A stretch of 64,000 bases of DNA from Seriola aureovittata (Eukaryota > Chordata > Actinopteri > Carangiformes > Carangidae): positions 16,709,140 to 16,773,139 of the forward strand of contig NC_079384.1 of assembly GCF_021018895.1 (NCBI RefSeq). The letters are read 5' to 3'. Numbering within the stretch: the stretch's first letter is position 1; every line of letters starts with the position of its first letter. The notes beneath the pieces are model-generated. The model was not told where the DNA came from. It did no database searches and was given only the letters and a program-made list of their open reading frames with translations. Below, in pieces: positions 11,986 through 25,280 of the stretch. The position numbers and the translations under genes are program-made.

Positions 11986-14109
11986 AACTCTGTCAGCAGT
12001 GTGTTGAATTATTATTATTTTTCTGCCTCTACCTGTGGCAAGTCACCTCTTACTTAGAGCTGGAACTTTTTAAAACTAGTGCAATAACAATACCTGATGC
12101 TTGGTACCAATATGATACTATCATTATACTTTTTATATAAATGACATTGGTCAAGATTTCTGACGATTATGGATCGTCATCATTTTGCATCAACATATAG
12201 TTTTCATCAACTATAAATCGGGCCACAAACGCTTTGTATATTTTATTTGGGGAATTTTCTACTTGCACATCTGAATTAGGACACTTAAGATAAGACATAG
12301 ACAAGGTGCACAACACCTTTTCAGAGAAGTGCTAGTTTTTGTTGTTATCTTTTATTTTTTGTTTTTATTTTGCAGTATAATAAGATACATGAAATAGTTG
12401 GGACTATAATTTTTGGGACTCTAAAATTGTTACATAACCCCTGTATTTTCCTTTACAATGACCTGTTCTAATGACAAACTTTATAATAGCGCCCCCAAAT
12501 TTCTTACAGTGGCTCAAGCTGTATTTATTTTAGTCCCTATATTTGGCATTGTACCCACATTTTCTCATTTTTCCCAAATTCTTAGAGCAACACTGAGGGA
12601 CCCAACTCCTGAACAGCTGACATTTTGGGTGCCGTTAGATAAATAAAGTGGTGCAGGGTAAATATAGCGCACTATATAGTAAATAAGGAGTGATTTCAGA
12701 GCAGAAATTCATTGTCATATTTTTGGTCAGTGCATTTTTATCCCACAACTCTATATACAGTTGTTAATCACAGTCTGCTTAGAAGCGACTGCTGCGATGA
12801 CCTAGCATTAAGTCTGATTTATTTATTAATGTGAAATTCTGGGCTCCAACACTCTTAACCACAAATATTGGGCTTATATTTGATAAAAATAGAGTTTTCC
12901 CTCCAGTGTTCCCGTGTTAACTTGACTCTGCTGGCTTGTATCCCACCAGATCTTTCCTTGTCAGTATCCCTTTCCCACTCCTCAGCTTCTCATTAAAAGG
13001 AAAGAATACTTGAGAGATTTGCATTCATCTGTAAGAGAAAGACAGAGTGAAATAGTGTTTCTGTCAATCTGTCATGCGGATGAGACACAGGGTCACAGCG
13101 CTGGGTTATTCTACACCCACAGACTCTTGAGAAGGGGGAAAAAGAGGACCTTGGTGAAACCTGCTCCAGCTCGGGTCTGTTCCAAAAAGTCTACCGTTAT
13201 TACCTGCTCCTCCTCTCCTCGGCCTGTATATACTTCCTTTACAGACCTCTGTGTGTCGGAGCAGGCAAGATTTCACTCATCTCCTGCACAATATTTCATC
13301 AGTCGGAAGAAAAAAAGGAACGTCTGAGAGAGGAGGAAAGAGACAGACCAATCAGTTTGAGAGACCTGACAAATGCAATAAGCCAAAGGTTTATTTCAGT
13401 GCTCCCTCTAAATGGGTTTTAAGATATTGTATTACTCTGTTTATGTAAGTCTATTTCTTAATTATAGTGTGTGTGTGAGCGCATGTGCATGTGTGTTTAT
13501 GTGCGTCTGTCTGCGCCCGTGTGCACGTGTCCTTGTGTTGAACACTAATTGGTCTTGATAGGCTCGGAAAAGTGACATCATTACCAGATTGTCTGGATTT
13601 CCCCCAGAGGTCAAACAAGTGGGCAAAGATTGAAATACTGCCTCGCGATGCGGTGAATGAAACAGATACATGGGGTAAAAATATGGGCTACCATGATAAC
13701 TCCTTCTCTGGTGAATGTAACTGATTCCGACACCATATATAGGCCTGAGGGCAGTATTTATGCATTTCACTTGTTTTAATCTTGAACTTGTGTGTGTTAG
13801 ATCTTTTTTTTTTTCTTAAAAAAAGCAATATCGTCCTTCAGACTCATTCAAAACTAGAAATGTTATCTAAAACATCTGAAAGACAAGAAAGAGAGAGAGA
13901 AAGCAAATCCATCTAGACGCTACGCAACCTCAGCTCCTGTTTGATCTTTTGCTCTGAGCTAAATCTGAGGGCGCGTCTGATATGAAATCATAATAGAATA
14001 AAACAAACCAAATAGGCCTAAATGAGTAAAAGCAGGACTGTGTTGGAGGATGATGATTATCATAAGTAAAAATAAGAAAGAAAATTCCAATAATGTCACC
14101 ATATAAATT
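11986..14109. other. Intergenic sequence with small repeat scraps, no gene
   Basis: AT-rich, with no coding exon recognised. At 12668-12700 a short stretch (GCGCACTATATAGTAAATAA) resembles the frequent fish repeat 'CACTATATAGTGAATAGGG', a few tens of bases only. A degenerate GT-rich patch lies at 13467-13530. Confidence 0.45.
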
Positions 14110-14670
14110 TATTAGCCAGTAGGGAAACGCACATAAGTGCTGCCAGAGTCCTCACTGAGACTAAGAGAAAGTGGATCACGTTACTCCAGGGCTCAGATCT
14201 TTGCTCTGGCTTCCTGTGTGTCAGAGCATTGTTTTAAAATACTACTGTTGGTTTATAAAAGCGCTGAAAATACTTTTCTGATCTGCGGCTACACTTTGAA
14301 CTGTTCTGTCCCCAGAGTCAAAACTAAAAGGCAGGGTTCATTTTTTTATACTCCACATATCTGGAATAAAGTCCCAGAAAACCTGAGATGTGCTACAGGT
14401 CTAGGTTCTCTTAAATCAAGGCTGAAGACTTTTCTCTTTGCTACTGTCTTTTCTTAAATCAGATTTGGGACTATTTATCCATATCTACACTGCACTGTAG
14501 CTGTGCTGTGATTCTTATCCTTCTGTTTGATTCTGTTTTAGCTGGTTCTCACCTTCTATTTTATTTTATTCTTTTAAAATCTTATTTAAGTCTTTTTAAA
14601 TTGTCTGTGGTTTCTTTTATACTTAATGCCTTTTATGTTTTATGTAAAGCACTCAGACCTGTCCTTAAAT
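14110..14670 (+). mobile_element. 3' end of an L2/CR1-like LINE
   Basis: This is a truncated non-LTR retrotransposon containing the C-terminal part of ORF2 (14137-14457) and a 3' untranslated tail. The tail includes TTTTATGTAAAGCACTCAGA, close to the 'TATGTAAAGCAC' tails typical of fish L2-type elements. It is 5'-truncated, as usual for LINE insertions. A simple-repeat or poly-A tail is not obvious. Confidence 0.7.
14137..14457 (+). pseudogene. LINE ORF2 C-terminal remnant
   Basis: The translated frame carries FKILLLVYKSAENTF, followed by PHIWNKVPENLR and LGSLKSRLKTFLF. This is the characteristic C-terminal region of L2/CR1-like reverse-transcriptase polyproteins (family pattern: FKILLLVYKAL ... 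LWN-LP-LR ... FKS-LKTYLF). The reverse transcriptase and endonuclease are missing, and upstream sequence in a neighbouring frame (ETKRKWITLLQGSD-like at about 14155-14195) suggests a frameshift. It is a dead fragment. Confidence 0.75.
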
Positions 14671-17600
14671 GGCCTAATTAATATGTGATGGGTCAGAGGT
14701 GAACACTGATTGAAAATCTTCTTTGAGAGTTTCACACAAACTTAAAATCAATATACATTATTCATTAGTACCGACATAGGCCTAATAATCGATTAACTTT
14801 GTCAATTCTTAGTGTGTATTATTAATTATATTCATTATAAACACCAGAACACCTGGATTATTGAGTTAGAGTTTTGAGTGGTTGTCCCATAATTTCTTGT
14901 TTGTCTTATTTGTGTTGTTTTAAGAGTGATTGCACATCAAATGTGCCTTCAGGGGAAAGTAAATATTATGGAAAGGAATGACATGATATGAGAATAATCC
15001 ATTATTTTAAAATTTGAATCAGTCATTCTCCACCCTGGTATTTTCTTTCTGTTTTCTGATTTTAGTTCTAGCGCTGCAAAACATGTAGATTTTTGCTGTG
15101 ATATTGGATTGAAGCCTTTTAAATGTGACAGTAAGACTTCACACAGTCCTCTCCTGTGCTCTCATCCCTCTGAGCTACATGACTGCTGCCTTTAGAGCTC
15201 TGACTTCAAAAATATAATAGTTCACTGACGCCACCTAGTGCTCAGTAATAACACTCCAGCCAGCTGGACGCTCACGCCAAACGGCAAAGAACAGCTCTCT
15301 GTCACATAGAAACCATATCCCATATACAACAGGTATTTTTCACAGCAGACATTCTGACTTGTCTTAATGGGGAAATCTGAGTGAACCACAACAAATAGCC
15401 TCAGCAAATGTATTCATATACTGTACAATTTTGAGGTAGCCAATTTATACTTTACTTGAGTATTTCTAATCTGTAGTATTTTACATTAAAACTTTATCAC
15501 TTTCAGTTAAATACTGTGTTTTTCCTCACTTGTTCGTTTTAATTCAACACTTATTTAACAGCATTAATTTGTAGCTGGTCAGCTGCTGTGGTTCACCTGG
15601 GCCTTCCAGACTACAAAGGCCGGCCCATGTGCTCACTCTGCCTCTCTTTACCTACTGCTGGCATCCACCTTACATCCTCTTCTTTTGATTTAGCACCTTC
15701 AATACTTCCACTGCACACATGACACACATCCACGCACCTGCTGACTTCTACACCCTGTTGTTTGCTGTGCAGTCACAGAAGTGCAAACACAACTACACGC
15801 CAGCCCCATGTAAAATACAAGCATCTGTATCTTTGTATCTGTGACTCACACTGTTCTGCTGCCCTGAAGCAGCCTGAATGACAGTTTTGTTCCCCACCTA
15901 TGAAACCATGCCCATGTACTGAATCAAACAAATGTCTTATAACGTTTTATGCTGTTTCCCTGTGAAGCTGCAAAAAGTGTGAATGTTACTTTGCACAAAA
16001 GAAAGTTTACTTCCTATTCGTTTTAATCCCTGCTCTTTCCTGACTGACCTTTGTTCCAAATACATGACAAACACTGCATGAATATCCACCTACAGGCCTG
16101 TGAAGAAATCATGCACTACCAGAAATGTCCACATGGCGGCATCTGTGACTACAACATGGCCAGTGTTTGCCTGAATCAGATTTCAGGTCATAAACCCTCC
16201 ATTTCCTTCCAAGAGATCATTACTGGAAACTGTCAGCAAACAATAACCACATTAAAACATCATAGAGCCACTGAACAGATAGCATCCGTCTTTGCGCTCC
16301 TCAGTCATTAACAGTGGCACTGAATATGACACACTAGTCATGTGGTTGCCACCGTCCACCCTCCAAAATATTTACTCAAACCAAACACAGCGGCAGAATT
16401 TTATCTCACCCACACTGTGTTGCCTGGGGACGTCACCATAAACCTTATCGCCCTCTCTCAGTTCATCACCTCTGCCATCTGCTCTCGCTTACATTCTGCA
16501 GTACCAGCCACTCACTCAGGTAGATACATGGTTAGAGTGGATTCAAGTAATCACAATGTTGTTGTTGTTTTGGGTTTTTGTTTTTTACATTATCCTGTGT
16601 TGGGACCTGCATCATAAGTTGAAACAGATAAGCAAAATGAAAACAAGATTACACATGTAGACAGGAAGTATTTCATGAAAGAGACATTTTATAAGGGGAA
16701 TGGAAAATATCTAACAAGACCAAGTATCAAGAAAAGTTTTATAAATATAAATAAAACTATGCATATTCACTTTCTAACCTAAAGTTCAATCAGATTGATA
16801 GCACTCAGCTGCAGCAGAGACATAAAGAAATCTTGTTATCAATGTGAGGAATAGGATACAGTTCAGCAAAGCAAACAAGATATAACATGTTAATAAGTGA
16901 GCTTTAGAGGTGCTGACAGGTGGATTTTTTTTTTTTACCTTTGGACAGAGCCAGACTTGCTGTTTCCACCTGTTTCCAGTATTTATGCTAGGCTAATTAA
17001 GCTAACCAGCTGCTGACTGTAGCCCCGTATTCACCGTGCAGACATGAGAGTGGTATCAAACGTCTTGTCTAACACTCAGCAAGAAAGTGAGTGATGGGAA
17101 AAAATATAATTAAATAGCACAACACTGACATATCATCACTTTTTAAGTTGATATGGTGAACTTGCTAGCAAACAGCTGCTCATTAGCATTCATCTGGACT
17201 CATGTTTCTGGCTACCTGGTGATATTCAACCTCTCTTCGGCCCTGTTTTTGCTCTCCATCAACTCCTGAGGGAATTATCTGGCCAACTTATTATCTGAGT
17301 CCAACTTATTGCAATGATAACAATACTTTCCCATCCAACAATATTCTGTTGCACTGAAAATTCAATCAATTCATTTCAAATTAATTTGCATAAAGGACTG
17401 CAAAATAAAGCTCCTTCGCTCGTTTTCTAAAAAATATATAAGGGGCCATAATTTCTGTTGCATATAATGCTTTCTGAATCAAGTCAATCAATTATTCTAT
17501 CTTTAGCACACAATCAATTCCCATGTGAAACTGGACTCCAAGCCAGATCAATCGGCATGACTGTCAAAACAGGTCCTCCAAAGATCTTAAATAACAAGTT

Positions 17601-18019
17601 CCTGAATGACCTATTTAGAGTCACTTGAGATTATGCAATGGTATGTGTAACAGAATAGCGCAGGGAAAATGTTTTCACTGAACTAGACCCACCCGTATCA
17701 GATGTACTCTGTGTCATAATAAGGCATTATTAGCTTAACAGATATAGCAGGGTTTTTCTTCACACGGCTGGTAGGTTGGCAAGAAAGGTCACAACAGTTA
17801 TTTGTAAAGCAATCTAACTTGGCCACGTGGCTTTAGATGTTGAGCTTTTTACTAAAGGAAAGCTTCTGTATGTTTGAGTGACATCAAGTATCTTCATCAT
17901 ATTTCATAGGATTGCATCTATTATACAAAATTTTGAAACAATAATAACCAGGGTTTTTTTTGTTTTTTTTGACAGTTCGTCTTAATGGGAACATGGATGG
18001 CTGCACCAATTGTGTGGCA
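14671..18019. other. Intergenic sequence, no gene seen
   Basis: AT-rich. The open frames (16051-16311, 16342-16617, 15222-15407) have no recognisable motif. No microsatellite longer than a few units. Confidence 0.5.
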
Positions 18020-18240
18020 GTCCACACTATAGTTTTTCAGATATTTCACTTAAAACCACAAATGTTCAGCTCATGGTGGCGCAACATGAAATGTCATCGG
18101 GTCACCAAAGTCATTAGAATTCATCACCTGGGGACAATGAATGTCTGCACAAAATTTCACTTCATCCAATAGTTGTTGAGATATTTTGGTCTGGACCAAA
18201 GTGACGGACTGACCAGCAGGGCTGCTAGCATGGCTAAAAA
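18020..18240 (+). repeat. Interspersed percomorph repeat, + copy
   Basis: It contains CTCATGGTGGCGCAACATGA, GGTCACCAAAGTCATTAGAA, AATGAATGTCTGCACAAAAT and CCAATAGTTGTTGAGATATT, ending in GCTGCTAGCATGGCTAAAAA. I recognise this ordered set from a highly abundant fish repeat whose internal modules are often tandemly repeated. Related copies in this window are 22690-23260 (opposite strand), 47030-47160 and a diverged one at 19010-19115. Confidence 0.7.
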
Positions 18241-19369
18241 TGCTCTTATCCAGAATACATCCAGGACATGGCTTAGGTACTTGAGCTACATTATATCTGA
18301 GGCCTTTGCTTTACCTCTCTTTACATCTCCCATGAGAAAGTAACCTATAGGATACATGATACACCTGTTCTCAGCTCTTGTATAATAAGTATATGGCAGG
18401 AATGTGTGGGAAAAACATGTTGCAACATCAGCTGTAAACAATACCTCAACCAAACGTGTGTGTTATCTGCCAAGAACGAAACTGGTTTGAAAAAGAAAAC
18501 GTTATTGATTATTTCTGAATTACAAGCTGATGAGATCTTACATCTCCTCAGGCGTATCAAGGTTAAAGGTTCAGTTCATGAACATATTCTATTCTACTCT
18601 GTTCTGCGGCTATGTGTGGGATCCCTGTGCATTCCTTCCCCAGTGTTGCCAGTAAGGTGATTACTGAGTATCATTTCCTCTAGCTGTGGAAACCCATTTT
18701 CTGGGTCAGTGGACCCCACAAAAGGACTGATTGAGTCTTAAAAGGGGCTCCCTCAAGCATACGTTTGCTCTCCTTGTACACGAGACAATGGGCCCAACGC
18801 ACCAAGCAAAGCGACAACGCCCTCGCAACATCACTGGGAAATCCTGTAACATCAGAAGGACAGGGCGCTTGAGTCAACAACACATCCGTCTCCATACAGC
18901 CTCTGTCTGATGTACAGTTGAAACGTTTGAAAACCATGGTTGAAACTTGTTGAAGAAAGTTTGTCACTGTTAAAGGACGCTGTTATTCATGGAGGTGGGA
19001 TATTTCACTAAGACAATAACACTTCAATGTTGGCGCTGCGCGAAATGTCAGAGCATCACCAAAGTCACCATAAACGTCTGTGGAAACTTTCACGAGTTAT
19101 GCCACTGACATGGTTAAAAATGTCTGAGGTTGATATCAGAGCAATTTACTGTCAATTCATTTCTTTTTCAGGTTCTGTTTAGACATAAAATACACTCAGA
19201 TTCACCAAGGTCCAATGTGTCTTTGTATCAGTCAAGGTCCTTAAGGTGTTTTGTTGTTTTTGTTTGTATCTTTTTATCATTCATTTCCGCTTCATCTGCT
19301 CATCATTTGTCCTCAGAATTGCTCATGCATGGTATCAGTGATGGTGAGGACAGGAGTGGAGGAGAAAGG
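18241..19369. other. Intergenic sequence with a diverged repeat copy
   Basis: No gene. 19010-19115 (GTTGGCGCTGCGCGAAATGT, then ATCACCAAAGTCACCATAAA and ACATGGTTAAAAATG) is a diverged copy of the repeat at 18020-18240. Confidence 0.5.
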
Positions 19370-19396
19370 AAGAGGAGGAGGAGGAGGAGGAGGAAG
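19370..19396. repeat. (GGA)n microsatellite
   Basis: About nine GGA/GGAA units. Confidence 0.9.
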
Positions 19397-19537
19397 AAGG
19401 GAGGGATCCGTTGCTCCCTGTGTAACGAGATTCCCAGCTAATCAGTGACTTTCCTGCGTTATCTCTGCCATCAGGACACTCGGGAGGCCGAGTAACCCAG
19501 GACGAGCTGATGTCATGCCGAGATGGGTAAAGAGGGG

Positions 19538-19578
19538 GAGGTGTGTGTGCACTTGTGTGTGTGCTTGTGTGTGTGTAT

Positions 19579-19614
<36 letters not shown>

Positions 19615-19626
19615 GTGCGTGCGTGG
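19538..19626. repeat. (GT)n microsatellite, interrupted
   Basis: GT-rich tract with the longest clean run at 19584-19609. It produces spurious Cys-Val and His-Thr open frames. Confidence 0.95.
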
Positions 19627-20939
19627 GGAAGGGAGCGTTCACCACAGACTTTGTTTGTGAGCGAGGGGCTGATTTGAGTATGTTAGTGTCTGTGTGCGTG
19701 TGTGTTGTTGTGTCTGCGTGTGTGTTTGATATCCTCATGGATCCACAGATGAGGTTAAGTCACATGAGGATGACTAACTGTGCCCATGGACCATATGATG
19801 TAAGACAGACAGAACTGGTGAAAAGTGTGTGTGTGTGTTTGTTTGTTTGTGGGCACCAGTGGGAATTTCTTTTTTTTTTTTTGGGTGGGGTGGCGGATAA
19901 GATTGGGGGGTTAGCTATTGTTCTCACAAATGTAAATCTGCATGTGTTTATGTGTTGCTTGACTCACAGTATGTGTATGCACATCCCTGTTTGTGTGCGT
20001 GTGTGGTTTTTGTATGTGTCAGAAAAAGACAGAACAAGGCAAGTACAAGGAATGCTTGCCACTCAATTTGTGCAAAGTAAGGCAGAAAAGTGAGTAATCT
20101 TTTCCGTGGATGTCATATTCTCATATTTGTCATAAAGTTTGACCAAAAGTTAAATGAGAACATTGATCGTTTTTATCAGCTCTATGAAGCAGTTGTCTCT
20201 TTTTTGTTTTGTTTTTTCATGGACAGGCCATCATTTTGCTCGTCTTTGGCTCAGTGAAACAACTTTCCAAATGTTCTATATTGACCTTGCAAATGTTTCA
20301 TGAGGGAGGAAATGCGTTCAAAACATTTGTAAAACCTCAAGGATACACACCGTGTACTTTGGTGATAAAAGAACAATCCACAGGCACCTTGAAGTACGGA
20401 GATGGAGCCAGGAGGTGATTAGCTTAGCATAAAGACTAGAAATAGGGGGAAACCACTAGTCTCAGTTACATTCATCATCTCTTTGGAATGACGCAGAGTG
20501 GATGTACTTTCAGAGACACAGGCAGACGAGTATAAAAGCAGGTAGACAGGCAGGTCGATAGACAGGCAGGCAGAGAGACAAGCAACATTTTCCTGATTGC
20601 CACATGAGGTGTCCCTTACACTGCCCCACTCTGCACTCAATGGAAAAATGATCTCACTCCTTCAAACACCACTGACTTCATCCCCTGATGTTAGGCCGAA
20701 GAGAGGGCTGACATCAGTGCAGCTTTACCTGAGCGGAGCAAATATAGCATGACACGAGAAGGGAGTGGTCACTTAGCGTTGCCCGCAGTACGGGCCCAAG
20801 TTTTCTCAATGGAATATTGTTTTTATTATGTCATGCTGCATGGTGCTATACCCCCCCCCCCCCAAAACATGAGCTGAGGAAGAAGAAAACAAGGTGGCAT
20901 GTTACAAGAGGCTTCTCACACCCCGAGCTAGGCAACTTT
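19627..20939. other. Intergenic sequence, no gene seen
   Basis: GT-rich patches continue to about 20015. A small CAGG/CAGA tetranucleotide patch lies near 20520-20580. A C11 homopolymer lies near 20851-20863. No coding signal. Confidence 0.5.
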
Positions 20940-21270
20940 ATTAAAGGATAATTGTAGTTTATTTCCACTTGGGTCTTTCTTTCTGACTTTTGGCCATCCC
21001 TTGTGTTGGTTATGATAACATTGCACTCACTAAAGTAATTGCAAAGATCCGGGAAGAGAATAACATTGGAGAAATGGCATCCAATGGGGCAAGAAGGAGA
21101 AGGCAAGAGAGGTTATAAGCAAGCAGTTAAAGTCAGATAAAAACCACTTTATTTGGAGGTAGAACTGAAAGTGAGTGCACCCGCAATGCCAGTAATAATC
21201 CATTAATGTACGGGAAAACAGTGCACACACAGCTACAGGAGCAGGAAACTGGTTTTCAAAGTATGACACA
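20940..21270 (-). repeat. Unnamed interspersed repeat, copy 2 of 3
   Basis: Read on the minus strand, it shows TTCTACCTCCAAATAAAGTG, TTCCCGGATCTTTGCAATTA, CTTTAGTGAGTGCAATG and GGGATGGCCAAAAGTC. These are the same blocks in the same order as 8590-9380 and 60930-61640. This is the shortest and perhaps best-kept of the three around the CTTTAGTGAGT block. Confidence 0.6.
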
Positions 21271-22340
21271 TGTTTTCAATGGAATTTTGATTACTAGTTT
21301 TACCATTTGCTTTCATTATCTCTTGCAAATGATGTATGCTTTATGTATTTATTCTTAATAACCTGTCTGACTGTAATTGTGCAGAAATACACAAGAAAAT
21401 AAGTACAAAAGGCAATAATCACATCAGCTTGCCTATAGTACCGAGGTTTCCTGAACAAATTTGCATATGTCGTGCATTATGTCTCACCCAGTCTATTTTT
21501 GGGAAGTACAGCACTGATTTCCAAAGACAAACTGTTTAACTACTCCTGAAGTGTGTTGTATTAGAAGATCCAGTGAATACACAGTAAATGTTTTGTGTTT
21601 AGCTCAGATGAGCACAGCTTATTCCCAATGTTAGGCCGCAGTCCCAAAGTCCACCCCCACTTACAGCCCTCCTATTCAGTCCATGAGGGCTCAGGGGCTT
21701 GTCCCACAGTGAAGTCAACAAGTACTTGAGGGCTTTTTCTTGCAGTTTTGGGGCCCTTTATGCATGATTCATAGCTTCATTGTGTTGTCAAGTTAAAAAC
21801 AGGCGTCACGAGGAAAGTTAGAAGAGTTATTTTGAGTAAACCCGTCCTGATATGAGAGCGGACTGTTTGGTTTTTCAAAGATATCAAATGCGTCACATTA
21901 AATTAACTCTGCATTCAGTACGTGATCGTATCAAGGTACCAGCCTCTACTAAAAGTAACCCACAATTACCATAAATGTAGTGCTAATATCTCTGAGAGGC
22001 ATCCAGCATCTGTCAAAGGACGCCATTCATTAGGGCCACGTTGCAGGAACCCACTGGCATTTCCACCCCCAAGGACACAGCATATGGTAATAGCCCTTAA
22101 ACCATGTCCTCACTGCTGCTGAACGATCAGTCCCACATACAGTACATCAAGGGCATTCGTGCACATTCCTGGCCTGGCCAGATGGCACAGGATGGCACGG
22201 GTGTCAGTCTCACATACTTTGCCCTCTGTTTGCTCACTTCAAAGACAGAGGAGTGCCAGGCATTTTGTACATGTGGAGCATTAGCTGGTTCTTACAGGTG
22301 CAAAAGGTCACCTTTTATCTTTTGATTTGCTGTTATCATT
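21271..22340. other. Intergenic sequence, no gene seen
   Basis: No recognisable coding, RNA or repeat feature. Confidence 0.5.
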
Positions 22341-22352
22341 GTGTGTGTGTGT

Positions 22353-22408
<56 letters not shown>

Positions 22409-22425
22409 GTGTCTGTGTCTGTGTG
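22341..22425. repeat. (GT)n microsatellite
   Basis: Long GT run interrupted by single CT and GC units, about 40 dinucleotides. Confidence 0.95.
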
Positions 22426-22689
22426 GTTGAAGAGGGGCTTCTGACAGATTCATAAGCTGATATGTAGGGTATGTATGTTGTCCATGATTTACATTTAGCA
22501 TTGTAATAATAACATTTGCCAACTTTAAATCTGTTTATCATTGTCTCTGAATTAAAACAATATTTGATCTACAAGTATTTCAATAATAAATGGTCACATC
22601 AAGAGCGACATGAAAAACATAATGAAGCAGTATAGTAGTAGTTCGCTGCTTTTAGGGAGTCAGTTGGTGAGTCCGCTACTGTTGTCCAA

Positions 22690-23260
22690 ACTAAAATGTC
22701 TCAACAACTATTGGATGGACTGCCATGAAGTTTCTAGACATTCTTGGTCCCCAGAGGATGGATCCTAAGGATACTGATTTTTTCCTAACGTCTAACCGGG
22801 TGCCACGTTTGCTTTTGAGAGAAATGTCTCCTCAATCATTGGCTGGATCATCTTGGAATTTGGTGCAGATATGTAACATCCCTTGATTGTATTGATGATC
22901 TTTCTCTAGTGCCACCAACAGGTAAAAATTTCCAGTTATCCAGTGGAATTTCTTGATTTTCAACAAATGCATTAGCTCAAAATTTGGTATTGGCATTCAT
23001 GGGTCCTAGTTGACAATAATGGCTTTGCTGATCTCCTGAGTTTTCCTCTGGCACCACCATGAGGTTGACATATGTGGTTCAGAGTAAAAGTCTTAACCTA
23101 TAAAACTATAAAGTCATCCCTAAGTCTTTATCTAATTAAATGTTTTAGTGTGTCTAATACTTTGGTTTATGACCTAACGCTTGCAAACCCGACTGCAGGT
23201 TAAGCGCTCATTTGTATTTCGGCATGCTAATATGCTAAACTAGAAAATTCCAGGGAAATT
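22690..23260 (-). repeat. Interspersed percomorph repeat, minus copy
   Basis: On the + strand this reads ATGTCTCAACAACTATTGGA, TGGTCCCCAGAGGATGGATC, GTTTTCCTCTGGCACCACCA and TACTTTGGTTTATGACC. This is the reverse complement of the repeat seen at 18020-18240 with its usual extra modules. The CAACTATTGGATGG-like and CTAGTGCCACCA-like motifs appear more than once, matching the internally repeated structure of this family. Confidence 0.7.
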
Positions 23261-23519
23261 TTGAGTGCCATGGGGGCTACTGCCGGGATGAGTACATGAT
23301 TTATTTCCAGTGTTCAAAAGTCACCCTGATCATATTCTGGTTTTGAGAAATGTCTTGATATAAAAGACTCTGATATAAAACGATGTCACATCCCTCCATC
23401 ATGTATTATGTGGGAAATATCTCATACTCTGTCTTGTTTTTTGTTTTTTTTTTAAATGTATTTTTTTGGGCTTTTTGTGCCTTTATTGATAGAGCAGTGG
23501 AGAGAGACAGGATTTTATA

Positions 23520-24500
23520 TGCCTTACTATACTTTGACGTTTTATGCCTTACAATACTATGACGTTTTATGATATTTCACGGAGTAGTATACTGATATTT
23601 TATATACCTTGCTATACAATGAGTTAGTGATCCAGCAGCATGGTGGTACGATGGTTAGGACTATGAGAAGCCTCACATTGAGAAGGGCAAGGGTTCAAAC
23701 CCTCTTTTTAGGCTTTTATATGCTGTGACATTTTTGCGCCATCCTAAACTATGATGTTTTTTGACATTTTTATGCCTTACTATACAATGATGTTTTCATG
23801 ACATTCTATGCCTAATGGACAATAACCTTTTATGATATATCATGGATTAGTATGCTAAGATATTCTTAATATCTTGCTATACCATTAAATTGTGATGCAG
23901 CAGCATCGTGGTACAATGGCTAGGATTGTTGCTTCACAATGAGAAAGTCATGGGTTCAAACCCTAGTTTTGGGCTTTACTCTCTTATGATGCTTTTTGAT
24001 ATTTTCACACCAAAGTATACGATGAATTGTTTTTCCATTTTTATGCCTTACTATACTATAATATTTTATGCCTCACAATACTATGATTATTTATGATATG
24101 TCACGGAGTAGTATACTGATATTTTATATACCTTTCTATACAAGGCGCTCATAATGCAGCAGCATGGTGGTAGAATGGTTAGGACTATTCCCTCACACTG
24201 ATAAGGGCAAGGGTTCAAACCCTGGTTTCAGGCTTTTATATACTGTGACATTTTTGCGCCATCCTATACTATGATGTTTTTTGATATTTATATGTCTTAC
24301 TATACAATTATGTTTTCATGACATTTTATGCCTAATGGACAATCTTTTGTGATATATCATGGATTAGTATGCTAAAATATCCTTAATATCATGCTATACC
24401 ATGAGCTTGTGATGCAGAAGTATTGTTGTACAATGGTCAGGACTGCTGCCTCACACTAGCAAGGTCATGGGTTCAATCCCTGGTTTGGGGCTTTACTGTC
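23520..24500 (+). repeat. tRNA-like module block 1 (4 modules)
   Basis: Four tRNA-like segments lie at 23632-23703, 23897-23964, 24156-24223 and 24414-24481, about 260 bp apart. Each holds a segment like TGGTACAATGGYTAGG, a good match to a pol III A box. About 30-35 bases later comes GGGTTCAAACCC or GGGTTCAATCCC, a near-perfect B box. Segment 2 also has a 5-bp anticodon-like stem (ATTGT/ACAAT) around TGCTTC. The surrounding spacer carries ACGGAGTAGTATACTGATAT. It looks like a tRNA-derived SINE head or a relic captured by the satellite; activity is unknown. Confidence 0.75.
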
Positions 24501-25280
24501 CTATGGTCCTTTTTGATATATTTTTTGCCTTACTATACTATGAGGTTTTTTGAAATTTTATGGCATACTATACTATGACGTTTTTTGAAATTTTATGGCA
24601 TACTATACTATAACGTTTTTTGACATTTTCACGCAATAGTACACAATGAAGTTTTTTGGCATTTTTATGCCTTACTATACTGTGACGTTTTATGCCATAC
24701 TATACTATGACGTTTTTTGCCATTTCTATGCCTTATTATACTATGATGTTTTGTTGAAATTTTATGCCATACAATACTATGACGCTTTTTGACATTTTTA
24801 TGCTCTACTATAATATGACTTTTTTTGGCATTTTTTTGCCTTACTATACTGTGACGTTTTGTGCCTGACTATACTATGACGTTTTTTGCCATTTTTATGC
24901 CTTATTATACTATGACGTTTTTTGAAATTTTATGCCATACTATACTATGACGTTTTTTGCCATTTTTATGCTCTACTATAATATGTATTTTTTTGGCATT
25001 TTTATGCCTTACTATACTGTGACGTTTTGTGCCTGACTATACTATGACGTTTTTTGCCATTTTTATGCTCTACTAGAATATGACTTTTTTGGGCATTTTT
25101 ATGCCTTACTGTGACGTTTTGTGCCTGACTATACTATGACGTTTTTTTGTCATTTTTATGCCTTAGTATACTATGACGTTTTTTCAAATTTTATGCCATA
25201 CTATACTATGACATTTTTTGCCATTTTTATGCTCTACTATAATATGTATTTTTTTGGCATTTTTATGCCTTACTATACTA

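Noticed and set aside
19515..20093. 192-codon Cys/Val-rich frame resembling a cysteine-rich protein
   Set aside because: The CVCVCV stretch is a (GT)n microsatellite read as protein, with no domain outside it.
23908..24096. Repeated 62-codon frame (also at 29303 and 32516) as a possible conserved small protein
   Set aside because: It is a translation of the tRNA-like module plus spacer. The copies match because the DNA is duplicated, and there is no sign of coding constraint.
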